A DNA stretch of 64,000 nt, taken from positions 4,016,001 through 4,080,000 of the forward strand of contig CM032813.1 of assembly GCA_019155185.1 (NCBI GenBank), in the 5' to 3' direction. The position numbers and the translations under genes were made by a program. The notes beneath the pieces were generated by a model. The model was not told where the DNA came from, did no database searches, and saw only the letters and a list, made by a program, of their open reading frames with translations. Positions within the stretch are counted from its first letter, which is position 1, and every line of letters begins with the position of its first letter. This document shows positions 1 through 14,600 of this stretch, piece after piece. This stretch comes from Beaufortia kweichowensis. Taxonomy: Eukaryota; Chordata; Actinopteri; Cypriniformes; Gastromyzontidae.

Positions 1-2354
1 TAACTCAAACGTTTCTTTTCCGATTCTTCCAAGATCAAATGATTTGAGCTGTCATATCCTTTAATTTATCCGTTTATTTTTTAGCTCAGTTATATTACTC
101 TATGTCAACAATTGCTTCATTTGTGTGTAATTTTGTTTCTTTCCCAAACTTTAAATTGAACCTACGATTTAACATTAATACTGAAATGAAATATGGCCAA
201 GAACACCATTAAGATGTCTGAAACAGCTATGAAAGAGCAATAAAGTTGTCCTCTAGGTGTCTTTTTTCCACTGTCTCTCACACTTTCCTATCTTTATCTC
301 TTTCTTCCTCTGGGTCTTTTTCCATCTGTGTCTTCAGTGGTGCTAACAGAATTAGTGAACACAATGTGGACTAAAGATAAACACCGTAGCCAGTCCAAGA
401 AGTGTCCAGCCGTACTTAGGAAACAGTGATTATGGGGTGAAGGTGTAGATAGAAAAGGCATGTTGAGAGGTGGAGAAACGGGAACAGAACACTCAGTCTA
501 CTTGTGTGGACACAGAAGGCTGTGAATGTCACCATTGATTTTTTTTTTTTGGGGGGTGCCCCCCCTAAACATCACACATCCACAGTCTTTCCCTTCTCCT
601 GCTGCTCGCTCTGTTTCCTGCTTTTACAGTCACGGCCAATCAAAGCTCAGCGTGCAGGGCTCCAGGAGATGTGAGTTCGTCACCCAGACGGTATTCTAGA
701 CATGGACCAATGATTCATAATAGCCCTCTTTAGTGCTTCATACATACATAAACACACACTTTATTTAACCCTTGTTAAACAAAGGGTCATGAACCTGGCA
801 CACTTAAGATAATCTATACATGTTAAAGGGATTTCAGCCATCCAACAGCGATATTTTAGCAATACCAACATCAGAAATGATTCACAGGCAGAAAGCATTT
901 TTCATTGGCTAGTTTTGTTGTATTCACTCCCATAACCTCATAACTGTCACTGCACATATTAAGCATACACATAAAAACTACAAACTACATTTTTTTTACA
1001 TTTTAGATATTTTAATCTTTTTTTCATTTATTTTATTAGTTTTAAAATACATTTAAAAAAACTATTTTGTTGTTTATGTATATATTTTTTATATTTTATT
1101 TTTAGACCACTTTCTATCAATATGTAGTTTGTCATGATTTGATTACAATTCAGTTATGAAATAATAAAGTGAATAGTGAAATAATTGTTCCACCTGTGGA
1201 ACGGTGACAGTAAAAATCAGTTACCCAGCCAATAAAATAGCATAAAAATCAGTTGAGATTTCAGATACAATTTTGCAGGAAATTCCAGGTTGATGTCATT
1301 TGACCAAACATGTAAAATTAAGTGAATACATTAACCAAATTTTTTTGGTTTCAAATTGAGATGACAGTATAGATAAATTGCAGCTTTAATTTGTGGTTTA
1401 GAGAATCTAGTGCCATCACAAAGCATAGTCAGATAGTGGCAACAATTAATGTGTGATATTAAAATAAAACGGAAAAACAGCATTTTTATTGCAAAATTGT
1501 TCGTTTCTAAACCAAGACAGTAGGCTAACATGCAAAATGTTCATCTTTATATACATTGCAGCAGTACATTTTACTGCAGTTTTACTTTCGCGTTCTCTTT
1601 ATTGTTCTACCTGATTGTGTAGCATGAATCAATGTCTTTGTTCACAGTGGCTAAATTTACAACTGAGTGAAAAAGATTGCTCATCATGTTTTCTGTGCAG
1701 TGACGCAAAAGCACAACATGCTTCCTCAGGCAAGACAGAGGTGTTTTATGAAAGGAACAAATTTGAATCACATCGGCCTCTATTGTCTAGGTGTCAACGA
1801 TATCAGATTGCGACATGTTGCGACACCCCCCTATCCCCCTTCCTGTAAGAATAAGGCAGGGAGCCAAACAAACCAGACTGCTACTCAGCACTCCCTCCGC
1901 TTGCCTCCTAATGCCTCCTGACCAGGGACCTGCTATTCTGAGGAGCTGTCAATCAAACACAAGTGCTCCTGTCCATCGGCTGAGAGAGTGGGAAAAAGAT
2001 AGAGAGGAAATGCCAGAGAGAGAGCGGCAGAGGCACCGAGAGAGGATGAGATTAAGAGGTAGAGCGAGAAAAGGTGATGACAAGGAAGGAGGAAAAAAGG
2101 CGTAAAGGAAAGAAGGAAGGAAGAGGTGGAAGGATGGAGAGGAAAGAAAGAGCTTTTGTGAGTGAAATCTTTCGTCTTTTATTTATCTGCTGTCTTTAGT
2201 TCAGTCATTTAGTTGTCAGTCATCAGTTTTGTGCTGCACTCTCTATTGAACTCTAAATACTGTGCTGGAAACACAATCACCCAAACACACATTTGGTTTT
2301 ATAATACTGAGGGGATTTTCCATTTGACTTTTATTGCTTTTATATTAAGCTACT

Positions 2355-2820
2355 GGGCAATTCCAGCATTATACATGTAAGATTTTCAGTCAAATCTTGA
2401 AATATAAATTCTCACAGAATGTATTTATGACCGATACATTAAACCATCTGTTTATATTTGTAGAATCCCCTGTTGATAGATACCAAACATCTGAAAAATA
2501 TCTGTCTATGCACATATTTTTTATTTAAGCGGAGGAAAATACAGGTGTTATGGATGAGGACATACATTTTTGAGAGGCAGCATACTTTGTAGGATTTTTG
2601 TGAATTAAAATGCACAAATCAAAAGCAATAACATCCAACAAATGGATAAGAGATGACTATTCAAAGAACATAAAATAGTTTTTATTTTAAAAATTGTATT
2701 AAACGTTTTTGAGGAATATGGACTATTTTGTATATGACAATTGTGAAAACTTTACTCGACTATGACAAATCATGCATTAACAATAAAAAAATACCTTTTT
2801 TCTTGTTGGGATTAGCTGGT
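2355..2820 (+). mobile_element. Copy 1 of a GGGCAATTCC-ended short DNA transposon family
   Basis: The left end reads GGGCAATTCCAGCATTATAC. Its internal blocks match the element at 42303-42802 in the same order: TTTTCAGTC, CACAGAATGTATTTAT, CATCTGTTT, CCTGTTGATAGA, GTCTATGCAC, GTGTTATGG, AAATGCACAAAT and CAACAAATG. The right terminus is not clear; similarity fades near 2820, so this copy may be truncated. It has no coding capacity, as expected for a non-autonomous element. Confidence 0.7.
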
Positions 2821-5454
2821 GTCTACATTGAGATGATTTCAGGGCACATTAGGTCCCCACAAGAATATAACTATATATCAACTATTACCATAAAACTACA
2901 GTGACCTTTTTTTAAACAAGAGGGTACATGCTTTATTTTTCTTTACGATAGACTTCATAAAATTCCATTAGACTCTTCTAAAAAGAGACAAGCCCAATTA
3001 GTCATCAAGCAAAGCTGAACGTCCCCAAACAAAGGGAAGGGCTTTTGGGCCTGGATGCTTCATGAACGCATAAAAAACTCTTCTTTGAGACTAGACGAGT
3101 GTGAATCTGAGCTGTGTGACTTAATTAAATGGTGTCATGCCAAGTTGAGTTATAGGATTAACTCACTTAATGTGTATTTACTGTACTCTCTTATTGGTCC
3201 ACAGTCCTTGATGTTCAGAATGGGACAGAATTCAGGGAATTTTTTTGGGCACACGCCCACAAATACAGGCACATGTGTTTGGCAGAGCATTTAATGTAGA
3301 GTTTGTGGAAACTTTGAGAGCTGCTCCGGGCAGAACATATATGGATAAAACAAGGGCTCTGGGAGACACTGTGGTTGTAATCACTTAGCATGGAGCCGTC
3401 TGTGATTATTGATGACACAGACTAATTGGGATCATAGATCATCTCCCAGACATTGACATGACCACTAAAGTCAAACGCTAGGCAGCCAAAGGTCACATGA
3501 TAATGCCTGATGTCATATGTCATGTGTCAAGTTAAAGTGAGTTAACCCCAGAGGCATGTACATATGTGATGGCTGATTTGTCATATACGAATGCACTTCC
3601 GCATTATCCTGAGACAGATGCGTCTGCACTCATCTATGATCAGCTAGTGTCTATCCAATCTGTAGTCTTTAGGCTCTTGTGGGCCCTTTGTGAACCATCT
3701 TAAAACTTCATGTCTGCACTGGTTTCAAAGCTCGTGGCCACCGACGGTTGAATGACTACGATACCGCCGAGACAGACGGACTGTGAGAGTCTGAGTGGAA
3801 AAGACTATATGACAAACTAGAGCTTTAATGAAGAGAGACTTGTGGTCTCAATATCGTGTTTGTAATAGTTGCAAGGATTTTTATAAAAAAAAAAACTAAA
3901 GGTCGCTAACTAACTTGAAGCCAAGAGGCTCTTTTTATTACTGACGACAATAAATGGTGAGTCACGTCGATTTGATGTGTCTATATGACTTTGATAGATT
4001 TTTCAACATGGTGCGGTTTGTGCTGGTATAGCGTCAGCATAAACATGCCATTCTTTCTATGTAAATCAGTCTTAGATTCATGTCTTTTTTTCACAAGTGA
4101 GCGCTATTATGAATGCAGGATATAGAATATTAAAGGTTTGATCTCTGATCAGTTGACAACATTCTAAAAACATTATAACCAAGCAAGACGTATGGTGCCG
4201 ATTGATGTTGTCGTTGATTCAGGTGCCTGTGGTGATCTGTTGTACAGTTCTAGCAGCTGAGCAACCTGAACTTTAACCTTTACCATCAATATGAGTTAAT
4301 GTCAATGCATTGAATAGTTGTAGTAGTATTGCTCTACAAGGCCTGTTATACATGCCCAGCTGATAAAACTGTAAACCTCTCCTTATGTTTGTGAAACAGA
4401 TGGTGTAAAAGCTGTAAGGAAACTCCATTTTAACAAGGATATGGGTCTGGGGATGCAAGCGCAAGAAAAAGCAGACAGCAAAAGTAAAGATGACACATGG
4501 ATGGATTTAAAAAAGGATTAAGATGGAGAGTTTGAGTCAGAAGGTCTAAGGAAGAAAAAGAGGAATGTCTAAACAGAGCGAAGGAATAAAGAAGGTGCAG
4601 CCGTAGTCCTTGAGATGATAAATGACTCTATAATGAAGTATCCATCCCCCTCTTCCCTTTCCTCCCTTTCTTTATCTTTCTCTCTTTTTTGTCTGTTTCT
4701 GTCTTGCTAGCCGATTAAAACCACAACCTTAGCTTGGTAGCTAACATGCTGCTTTACCACATCACGGCCCGCATAATCGGTCGACCTCATCTATACACAC
4801 ACATATTTTGCAGCATGAAAAGGCAAACAGGCCCTCGAGGTTGACTTTCAACAAGTCATGCTTATATCTGACAGGTGTGAACTTTAGGGTGCGCTCTTGA
4901 TATGATAACATGCATTAATGTCAGATGAAAAGATGATTCGGGGAAAAGGGCGTATATGTGTTTGTCATGCTGTGACACATTGCAGGTCACGTTCAGTGCT
5001 GACCAAAATCAAAACGGAAAAAGAAAGACGCTGTGTTCTGGCTTTATAATAGAGACAGCATTGCTCTTCGTGTACCTCTAGAACTTTCTAAATGCCCTAC
5101 AGTGTGCATGTGTGTGTGAAAGATGATACTGAACATACTTGAGATACCTCTGCGTGTTTTGCCAGACAACAGGAGAGATCTCCACAACAGTGTTTCCTCT
5201 GTCTGCTGAGCGACACAAGGGGACTTTTTCCACCAATTTGCTGTGCGTGATGTCTTCATAGTTCTGTCACAACTGGAGGCTCTTGTCCAAGTGAATGAGA
5301 AAAAATTATAGGTTTGTGTGTGCGTCTATGCGTGCAGAGAACAGCATGCTTCCAAGTATTGCTAACGCCCTCTGAGAGTCCTTGAGAGGAAAATGAAAAA
5401 CACACATGAATAGGAAAAGAAGAACAAGAAACTGAGAGAGAGACAGTGAGACTA

Positions 5455-5625
5455 AGGTGGTTTTAGCTGGTTTAAGCTGGTCTCCCAGTGTACCCAAGCT
5501 GGTATAGTTTATTGAGCTGGTCAACCAGCAAGTCTGTAAAGTGCCAAAAACCAGGGAAGGAGACCAGCCTATCCAACTATGCTAATCTGGAGGATTAGCT
5601 AGACTTGTTAAACAGGGAAACAGTT
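5455..5625. repeat. GCTGGT-rich, weakly palindromic interspersed repeat
   Basis: The left half carries GCTGGTTTAAGCTGGTCTCC and further AGCTGGT units. The right half carries GGAGACCAGCCT and AAAACCAGGG, so the halves form an imperfect inverted repeat. AGCTGGT/ACCAGC-rich repeats of this kind are abundant in fish genomes, including short palindromic DNA elements. The family assignment is not certain from one copy. Confidence 0.5.
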
Positions 5626-8600
5626 TGATTATACTTAAGCTTTTAAGTGTGCCCGTGTTGCACATGCAACATGTTTGGGCATCACAGGCGTGCTTCCAAC
5701 ACGAAAGTGTACAGGTTCCAATATTATGCTTTATTTCCCTTTTCTATCTGTATTAATCCAACTTGGGTGGTCCGATCCAGGATGGATGGTGTGTAAATAC
5801 AAATGTGAGTCCAAAATGTGTTGTGATGCGATCACACAAACCAAACCATAGAGCATTACAGTATACAAATCTTGAACACAGCCAACCCTAACATTTCTTA
5901 TTTGCTCGTTTATAAGCATTAATTTCAGTCCTGGCCATCTTAAGGCCTGATCATGTTTCATGTTTTTTCGTGTGTGTGTGTGTGTCTGTAGTTTTGCAGT
6001 TTTCATGCTGGGCAATTTCATTTGATCAATGATCAGGCTTTGTTGGCTTCCATATGCATGGCAGTATGCAAATATCAGGTCTGTCCAGGCCTGGCACACT
6101 CTCATTTACTCCCACAGCCTGACAGTTAAAAAAAATCATGCTGTGTGCATTTCCCCCTTCCTTTTTTCCTTTCTTTTACCTCAGGGAGACAAGATTATTT
6201 AGGAGTCTTTTCAAAAGAAGTAAAAGTGCACTATTACTCAAAATTGATTTTCCAAATTCAGGAGGGAGCAGAACAGTTGTGTTAATACAATCTCAACCTG
6301 TGGTGGTCAACTAAAGTCATTATGAGATAAAACTTTGTAAATTAAAATTGACAGAAAAAGATTTGAAACCTTAGCTATTAAGAAGTTAACATGAAGAAGT
6401 ACGAAACATTATCACCACTATTAAAAAGCTTTAGTATGTTTACCAAAGCTGTGATAATTTCTTAAAGAAGTTTAACTGCTTAATGATGAGTGGATGAATC
6501 AGCTTGTTAAGTCTAACGTCACATTTCACCACTTTTGGGTCCAAATGTTCTATCAGACGCCAATGCTAATATACACGTATGGCGTACTGTAAAACTACCA
6601 AAAACTATTTTCTCTCCATAACGAATTCCAGATGCCCGGACAGCAATTTAATTTTTATGAATTATTATGCTAAATTATGCTTTTGGAAATTTTGTGAGCC
6701 TGAAGACAGTAGTTTATAAATGTTTAGCTTAAATGTGTAATATGAATAAATAGTTCCTTATAGACGGCTGTTTAAATGGTAGCCTCGCTTGAAAACAGTG
6801 GAGGCTTGTACCAGGACAAGGTATTCCCTACCTCACAACTTAACAAGCTGATTGGCTGCTTTTTTCCAGGTTTTTGGGCAGGTAATGTCTAAAGGTAAAA
6901 AGTAAAAACAACAGAAAGGCCAAAATTATTTCACTTTTACATTTGGTGAATTTAGTGGTGAAATAAGAGTTTTGTGGCCCAGGCAAGAGGGACCCGTAAG
7001 TTCACGTGACATCCCTTCAAATGATTGGCTGTGTTTTTCTCTCTTTTTGAAAGCAAATGTTGTGCATCCAGCCAATCACAATAGTCTTCTTGGCTATAAT
7101 AACAACCAGAGATACTAAACACGCACCACACACAAACAAATATGCATAAATTAAACAATGACATAACTGCCAAAAAATGCCAGCCTTACAGCAATCCTCC
7201 TGTGCAGCATCCCTTTCTGTTTCTAATACACTTCACACAAGCGTCAACATCAAGTCCTTGAACATCTGGAATATTAAAAGGGTATTAGTTGTTGGAATAA
7301 TGCTGAGGGTGCAGTTACAGACGCTGGATGTGTGTGGGGTGATCATAATGGAGGTATTGTTTTTAAGATCTTTGCTCATTAAGCCAGTAAAAGCTGTGCA
7401 GACTGTGAAAAGGCTTGTACTGATGTCATTAATGAAACACACTCTTTCAGTACTGACAGACTGTGTAGATGTAATTAAGTGGACAGGGTCTCACTAACAT
7501 CACTGGCCATTTGAGTTTTCATACTTAAAAAACGTTACAAAACGTCTGAGGGCACATTTTCCTCAGAATATTGCTAGAGCTGGTTCTGGTTTTCAACATC
7601 TATATTTAAAAATTACACAGACCACCTATTTAGCCTCCCTCAGGCTTTATACCTCCCTTACAGATACAAGGACTGTTACACAACATGTGCACACAAGACC
7701 ATCTCTTAAAATAGTGGCTATTTTGTATTAAAGCAATACATTTTTTAATTCAATGATGAATCTGGTTTCTAAGCAAAGCTCAAGATAACTATGCCATGCT
7801 TTAAGCATTCATTATTGTGTGTCTCAGGGTTGATAAGAGGTTGTATATTTATTTGACATGAAAACTATTTGCAGATTTGAGCTGTTAAAAGACATACAGA
7901 TGATAGTGTTTTATCTTAATGGGACTTTCCCAAGCAGAAATGAGAGGGCAAACATTTATTTTTATTGAAAATATTCTTCTATTTTTGCAGTTTATGCAAC
8001 ACAACTTCAACTGTGGACTTTCTGAAACCATTGCAGTTACCCTTTGTGTTGAAGATCTAGTTTCAACCACATGCTGTGCTTTATGGAAGATCTTTTGATC
8101 CAGTGACAGAGACAAGCAAGAAATGTAACCATTAACCCCCACCTCAGATTTCCACAAGCCTTAAATCTACTGCTAAATAAATGGTTGGCACAACACCCAC
8201 ATTAACCCACCAAAAAGAGGAGAATTGCTCCTCCCAATGTGTGGTCATGCTTCAGTAAATGAACCAGACAGCTGATTTGTCAGATTTTCTTTGTGTGTGT
8301 CTATGTTTGGCCTGTAGTTGGCATGTTGTATGTTGAACATTTACCTCCCACAAGGCATTTAGCCTTGTAGCTCTTCACGTTGCTCCACTAAACCATTTGC
8401 AAACAATTATGTTCTTTTATTAAGCTCACTGTCAGCACACACACACACATGCTCCCTGGGGCTTGATAAGAGGTTGTTTTTTGGTAATGAAAGAGAACGT
8501 GCGAAGGCCACGTTGACACTTTTTTGGAATCCATGTCCTTGCCTTCTTCATTCTGAGAAATCATTTCTTCATTTATATACACACATATCTTAATAAGACA

Positions 8601-11600
8601 CAAATACTCCTTTGTAACACCTAACCTGATTCTGTCACATATTCTTATTAAACTCTGATACATCTTTCCTCTCAGAGGCACAGAATTTGAACTGGCTACA
8701 TTACAGATACACGCAGTATTAAGGACCAAAAATATTGGTCTTCATTTAATTCCAATTAGACTTTTATATGAGAAATTCTTAAGAATGTTGATGCTGCTTT
8801 TCGAATAGTGAATAGTCACTATAATCCCTAATATTTCATTGAAACATGAAAGTTTTTGGCTATTAAGTCAACTGTCACTTAAACTTTGTCCCACAGTCTG
8901 TGTTTTACCAGTATAACCAATCAAATGCTTTCCTCACAGCACAGATTAAAAGCTTTGCTCATCTTGATGATGTCTGTCATTAGTGGGCTGCTGTCATTTT
9001 TCATCTCTGCAATTCAATGTGCGACAAAGAGGCAACAGTGTTAGTCATAGGATGTTGGCACAATTTCCCATTTGAACAACTTTAAGATTGTACATTGTAG
9101 ATCCTTTGCAATGGCCACAAAGGCTATTTGAGAAAGCTGGTATCAGATCAGCAGGAGGGAGGGTTGAGACCCGCAGTGAGTCATCCCGTCAGTATTAATG
9201 TCATCTCTAGGCAATTAGAGGCAGCTTTCTACAAAACTCGAAGATAAAATGTAAAGGACATGAAAATGAATCACGGTTTGGATGTTTTTTCCATTAAGCA
9301 GGTGCCGACGTTCTTTCTTTTATTATGTTTTTACTGTTGGGTTAATATTTGTTAGTTTAAAGTTCATTACAATTAATTATACTATAAAATTAAAATATAT
9401 CTTCTGACTTATGAAGTCACTATTTGTCAATTTGTCAAAATTTCTTCTATTCATTTTTAAAGTTTCTTCAAATTGAAATGTTGATTTATGCTTTAAGTTA
9501 ATTAAAATGACATATCATGTATTGACCTACTTAATATTTAAAGAATAGTTGTGGGCTATAAAACTTATTAAACTGTCCTTATCTTTTGAACACAAAGATT
9601 AAAATAATTTACATTTTAAAAATAATTTGCAATATTTTCTAAAGAGAGGTACCTCGTGTGCAACTTTTAGTTGTGTATGTTTGTGTGCACACGCTGATGA
9701 GTTTTCAAGTTGAAGAGCTGCTTTTATTTGTGTGCTTTTGTGGCCGACACAGGATCTCTAAAGTTTACCAAGGTCACCAGCTTCAGTGTGTCAAATTCCT
9801 CAAGTGGCCTCTAAAACAGATCTCCCTGGTGGAGACTCCTGTGTGACTGATCTTCCCATGAACTCCCTCTGTTCTTATCTCAACAACATCTCTAAGACAG
9901 CATGTTTATCTGCATACAGACAAAAAGATGAATCTTGGGGCAAAATAAAGGTGAACAAATAAAAACTTAAGATGCTAGCAAGGATTTGCACATGTAGAGG
10001 CTGTAAAACGGACCAGATGGTGGAGTTCATACATTGTTCGCACTCCCACACACATAATCTTGTGAGGAAGAGAAACTGCTTACCAGCGTCATTTGAAATC
10101 TGTGAGCGTTACATATTTATTTCATTTCATTGCCTCTGCACTGCATTTGATATGCATACTTGAGAGGTCTGCTGGATCATGTGTAGATGCATGTACGGCC
10201 TAATTTGCTAGGTAAATAACAGTATTAGATGATGTGTTCAACAAGCCTCAGTCACTGATTTCAACAACAAAAAAAAGAAATATCTGATTGTGAAAACTCC
10301 TCAACAATGTTCTTTGTTATACTAGTGTTTGTGTATTTTCTCTGTGGTTTATTGGCTTAGATTAAGCACTACATATTTGTTGGGTTACTGTCCCAGGGGA
10401 CAGGCTAAATGATAGTATAAACAGATCAATAATATGATCAAGAACAGCTGTTAGTTTGTTGATCTCTCCACAACAATGACTGCTCGGATAAATGTTATAT
10501 ACATAAAAATTACACTGTTATACTATATCAGCAAATCGTGGATAAAATGGCCTCTAATGCAAATTGCGCTAAATGGGTCACAACATATGTCAAGGCATTG
10601 AACACACCTTCACAAGCACACACAGACATCACACATGCGCTCGCTGATAATTTACTGACCTGAGTCTGTCCTGAGGCTAGTGATTGCAGGGTAAGCAAGA
10701 TGTAACCAGACGCAGTGCCCTTTTCTCTTTCACTTCGGCTCACGTATTTTCCCCACCTGAAAGCCTCTCACCTTGTATTTCTTAATACTTTTAAATGTAT
10801 TATGTATTTTTATTATTTTTGTGGGTTCACACTCAGGGCCTGATAGCGAGTGCATAAAACAGATACTGTGAGGTATCAAAATGAGATAATTATGTCATAT
10901 CCTCTGACTTGTTACGCCCAGGAGGATAGTGGTTCGGTCATGTTGGAAAACAAATTACCGCAAGGGATGACAGATGCAAGGTTTAGCGGAACGGTTTCTC
11001 AGCGTCATCCGAGAATGATAACATGGAGCGATTTAATGGTTTTAACATTTCAATCAGTAATTAACATCAAGACCGCTGGGAGGCACACAAACTGGATTTA
11101 ATATTTCATTATGGTAAATGGCATTGTTGGTCATTTGGTTTGTATCGTTTCTTTCTTTTTTTCGGGGAATCAATATTTTATGTATTGGTACCACAAGAGA
11201 CTGTATTGATGTTCTGTCATCAAGTATTGATATTTGTAGTCATGTCTTATTTTTAGAATATAAGGAGATAATTTTTCATGTGTATGTGGGTGAAGCATTA
11301 TAGTAACTTGATTTATAGTCAACCAAAATCCAAATTTAGAATAAGATAGAAAATGAACTGTGCAATGCACCAAATAATGTAAGTAAAATATCACAGTACA
11401 TCATGGTTTTCAATAACTACACAAAACATTGCGAATCATAATATCATATCAACACTCAGATATTATTATTAGATTATATTACATCACTTAAGATCTTTCA
11501 GATTACATCCCTCCACCAATGTTAAAGCTCAGTCACACTTAACATATCAAGACATTTCCTACAATGTTCCATTAAATTTGCCTAGTAGATTTCAGTGTCG

Positions 11601-14600
11601 TAAACAGCTCTTTTTTCCAAGTTAAAGTGTTTCTAGTGCTATTTATGGCCATTCTACACCCACACGCTGAGGGGTTTAAGAAACAGCTCTGATTTGGCAA
11701 TGTCGAATTACAGCCTACCTCCTCTATCAGGCATCCACGAAGGCAAATGCAAGTTATTTCAGCAACTTTCACCCAGCAATTAACACGGATAGAAAATAGA
11801 TGAGAAAAGCCAGGTGTGCTATGTCAGTGTGTGTGCACATTTGTGATTTTAGCAGGTCTTCTAGATCACTGCTCTCCACATTAGCCGATGATCTTTCTAA
11901 ATTCTAAACATGGCTATCCTGGATCTCACAGGCATCCCAGAATAATCTCCATGTTTAATCACTGGCAGCTTGCTTAAAAAGACTGTGGAGATTTGGAATA
12001 GCTCCAGTCTGTGCCATTGGGTGGCATAAGGGCTGTTTTCCATATGTGGATCAGATTTAGGCTGACAATTCCCACAGTGTTTCACATTGTGTCTTTTCTC
12101 CTACCTAGTAACTAAAGAAAATTAGTCAAGACAAAGAAGCGTTTAGATTTAAGGAATGCATCTTTGGCCTCATGCAGAATGAGGGGGTTTGGGGTGTGTG
12201 TGTGTTCCTCTTTAGCCCTGTGCTCTGATCAGACTCTGGGACGTCCCGTACAGAGAAGCATCTGTGTATGAAGCCAAAAAGCAGGAGTCTGCGAGAAACA
12301 AGCTCACTGTGAAAAGCTTACTAAGAGTGTAGATATGTGTGAAACGGACCAAGACCTGCAGTTTAACACCAAACCTTGACCATATCCAGCATCCCACACA
12401 CAAACACACTATCCCCCATCATTTGCAGTTCAAATAAACAAACCAGAATGGTGTGTGTGTGCCCTCCTTTTACTTGATGCCTGCCTGGGCCATTAATGCC
12501 TTGTAGGGTGTAACGTTCTTCTTGAATTCATACGAGGGAAATGTAAATAAGCAGAGACCACAGGGTGAGATTTAAAGAGATGAGGACTGTTAAAGTGCAA
12601 AAAGAATTTATGGAACTAAAGAAAATGTATTGGAGCATCTTTTTTTAAATGTAGATTTATCCCACACACTCTTAATCTTCTCTCGTGTTTCTTTGATTTA
12701 GCCTTTACCCTGTCCTAAGACAGACTCTGTTTATCTCCGAGCCTCTGGCTTTTGTTTGGCATAGCTTTATATCAGATTGTACTGTAATCCACTTTTAAAT
12801 TTCAATGTTAAAATTTGTATTTGCACCACTTTGTCAACCGGTTTTGTGTAAAGTTAAGTTAAGATCCAGAGTTTGTTCAATATCCTATTCTCTTCCTTCT
12901 CTAATCTTTCAACATCTATAATTAAATTAGTTCATTATCCGCCATGTCTTACATGGTTGAAAGCATGTTCTTCTATCCTGTGGTTTAAAAAAACTGACTG
13001 ATTTCTTCCTTGTAGCAATAACACAAATTAATTCCAGTCCACCTTTCACCATGTGCCATTGTTAAGCTCCTAATAACCATAATGAATAGATAAAGTGTAT
13101 TTAAAAATACCTTATTTATTGTTGCAGTCATTCGTGGAATGTCCTTTTGGACTTTAATTTTATCTCTGTTGTTTCCATAGCAGCCTTCTTGTCCAATGTG
13201 GTTCATTTCTGCTTAAATTCAAACTACAGCAGATACTAGTATTCTTATTTAATTTATCCTCTGGAAATCTCAGAGGTATCATGAGGCTAGTCCAGAGGAA
13301 ATATATATTTCCTCAAAGATGAATGATTGAAAGTCTGTACTGACAGAGTTTGTCCCTAAGAAGGAAGTGTATGTAAAGCATCTCAGATAATACGTATACC
13401 AGACGGGTGATGAGCACAACGTTTTTTCAGGTACTGGAGAGTTTGGGCATTCGTGTATATACTGAGTATATTCATTTTCCACCATATTTACCGCAGTCTT
13501 GTCTGTCAAAGACGCATCCAAAAAGTATTTAAACACATGTTAAATAAATGCTTTATATTACATTAGATACAAAAAATTGTCTAGAACTACACTTTTCAAA
13601 GCCATTTTTGCATTATTTTTAACCAATTGGTCTCTCATTATTTAATTACATATTTTGTGATGAACTAGAATATTATTTTCTGAATGTTTTGCCTAAAAAT
13701 AATGCCTCTTTAAAATAAATGACACTTGCTTTATACCTTTATAAAATGCCATTAAGACACTTTGACATCAAGTGTAACAGATTAAAGGATGCATAAGGGT
13801 TTACGTCATTGATTATTACTACCAGACCAGCGTTTCCTAAGTTAATAGAATGTGCTATAGCACTATTTTGATGACATAAAGTTATGAATCATAACTCATG
13901 AGTGTGACCCAGCTGTAGTTTCTGTTTTCTGTCAAAAGAGATGCAAACGTACATATCAGGTACACATATATTTCTGTTTCTCTCCATCAGTCACTCTCTG
14001 ACAAGTCAGATCTGTCTCAGCTCTGTGTGAATGGCTGTTCTCTGACTGCTACAGTCTCCCCAAACTAAATATTTAAACAGGGCATACTTCTGCACCCATT
14101 TATTTAACTTAAAGTTTAACTTGCTGCTCAAAAATCATTGCAAATTGCCAAGGTGAGGCTAGAGCATTTTCATAGGCAGCTTTCTTGCTTCAAAGTATAG
14201 AATTGTAAAACAAACAGAACCATTTTATTACATTTATAAGATGTTTCACAGCACAAGTTTCAATAGTTATTATTCAAACAATATAAATTCAAAACTTCAA
14301 TAAATTCAGTGGCTTACATGAATGTTAGTTTTCGTGGATATAGTTGCTAGCATTTGATTAAAACCACTGAAGAGACCTTCTCCAGTGCATTTGTAGAAAT
14401 GATGTGCTGTGGGATTTGACACCTACGGCCATCTTCGAGTGGATCTCTTCTAGTGGTGTATGAATGGATGTTCACTCAGTAAAATGGGCTCTGGAATGTG
14501 ATGTAAGGCCCTTTGAGAGCCACAGAACCAGCCCCCACATTGTTCTGCCAGAAAGCGCAGGTTTATATTTGTGCATATGATTGCCATGCGCGAGAAAGAA

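Noticed and set aside
1615..2105. Three overlapping + strand open frames
   Set aside because: They overlap in all three frames, partly in purine-rich repeat DNA, with no motif, splice context or family resemblance.
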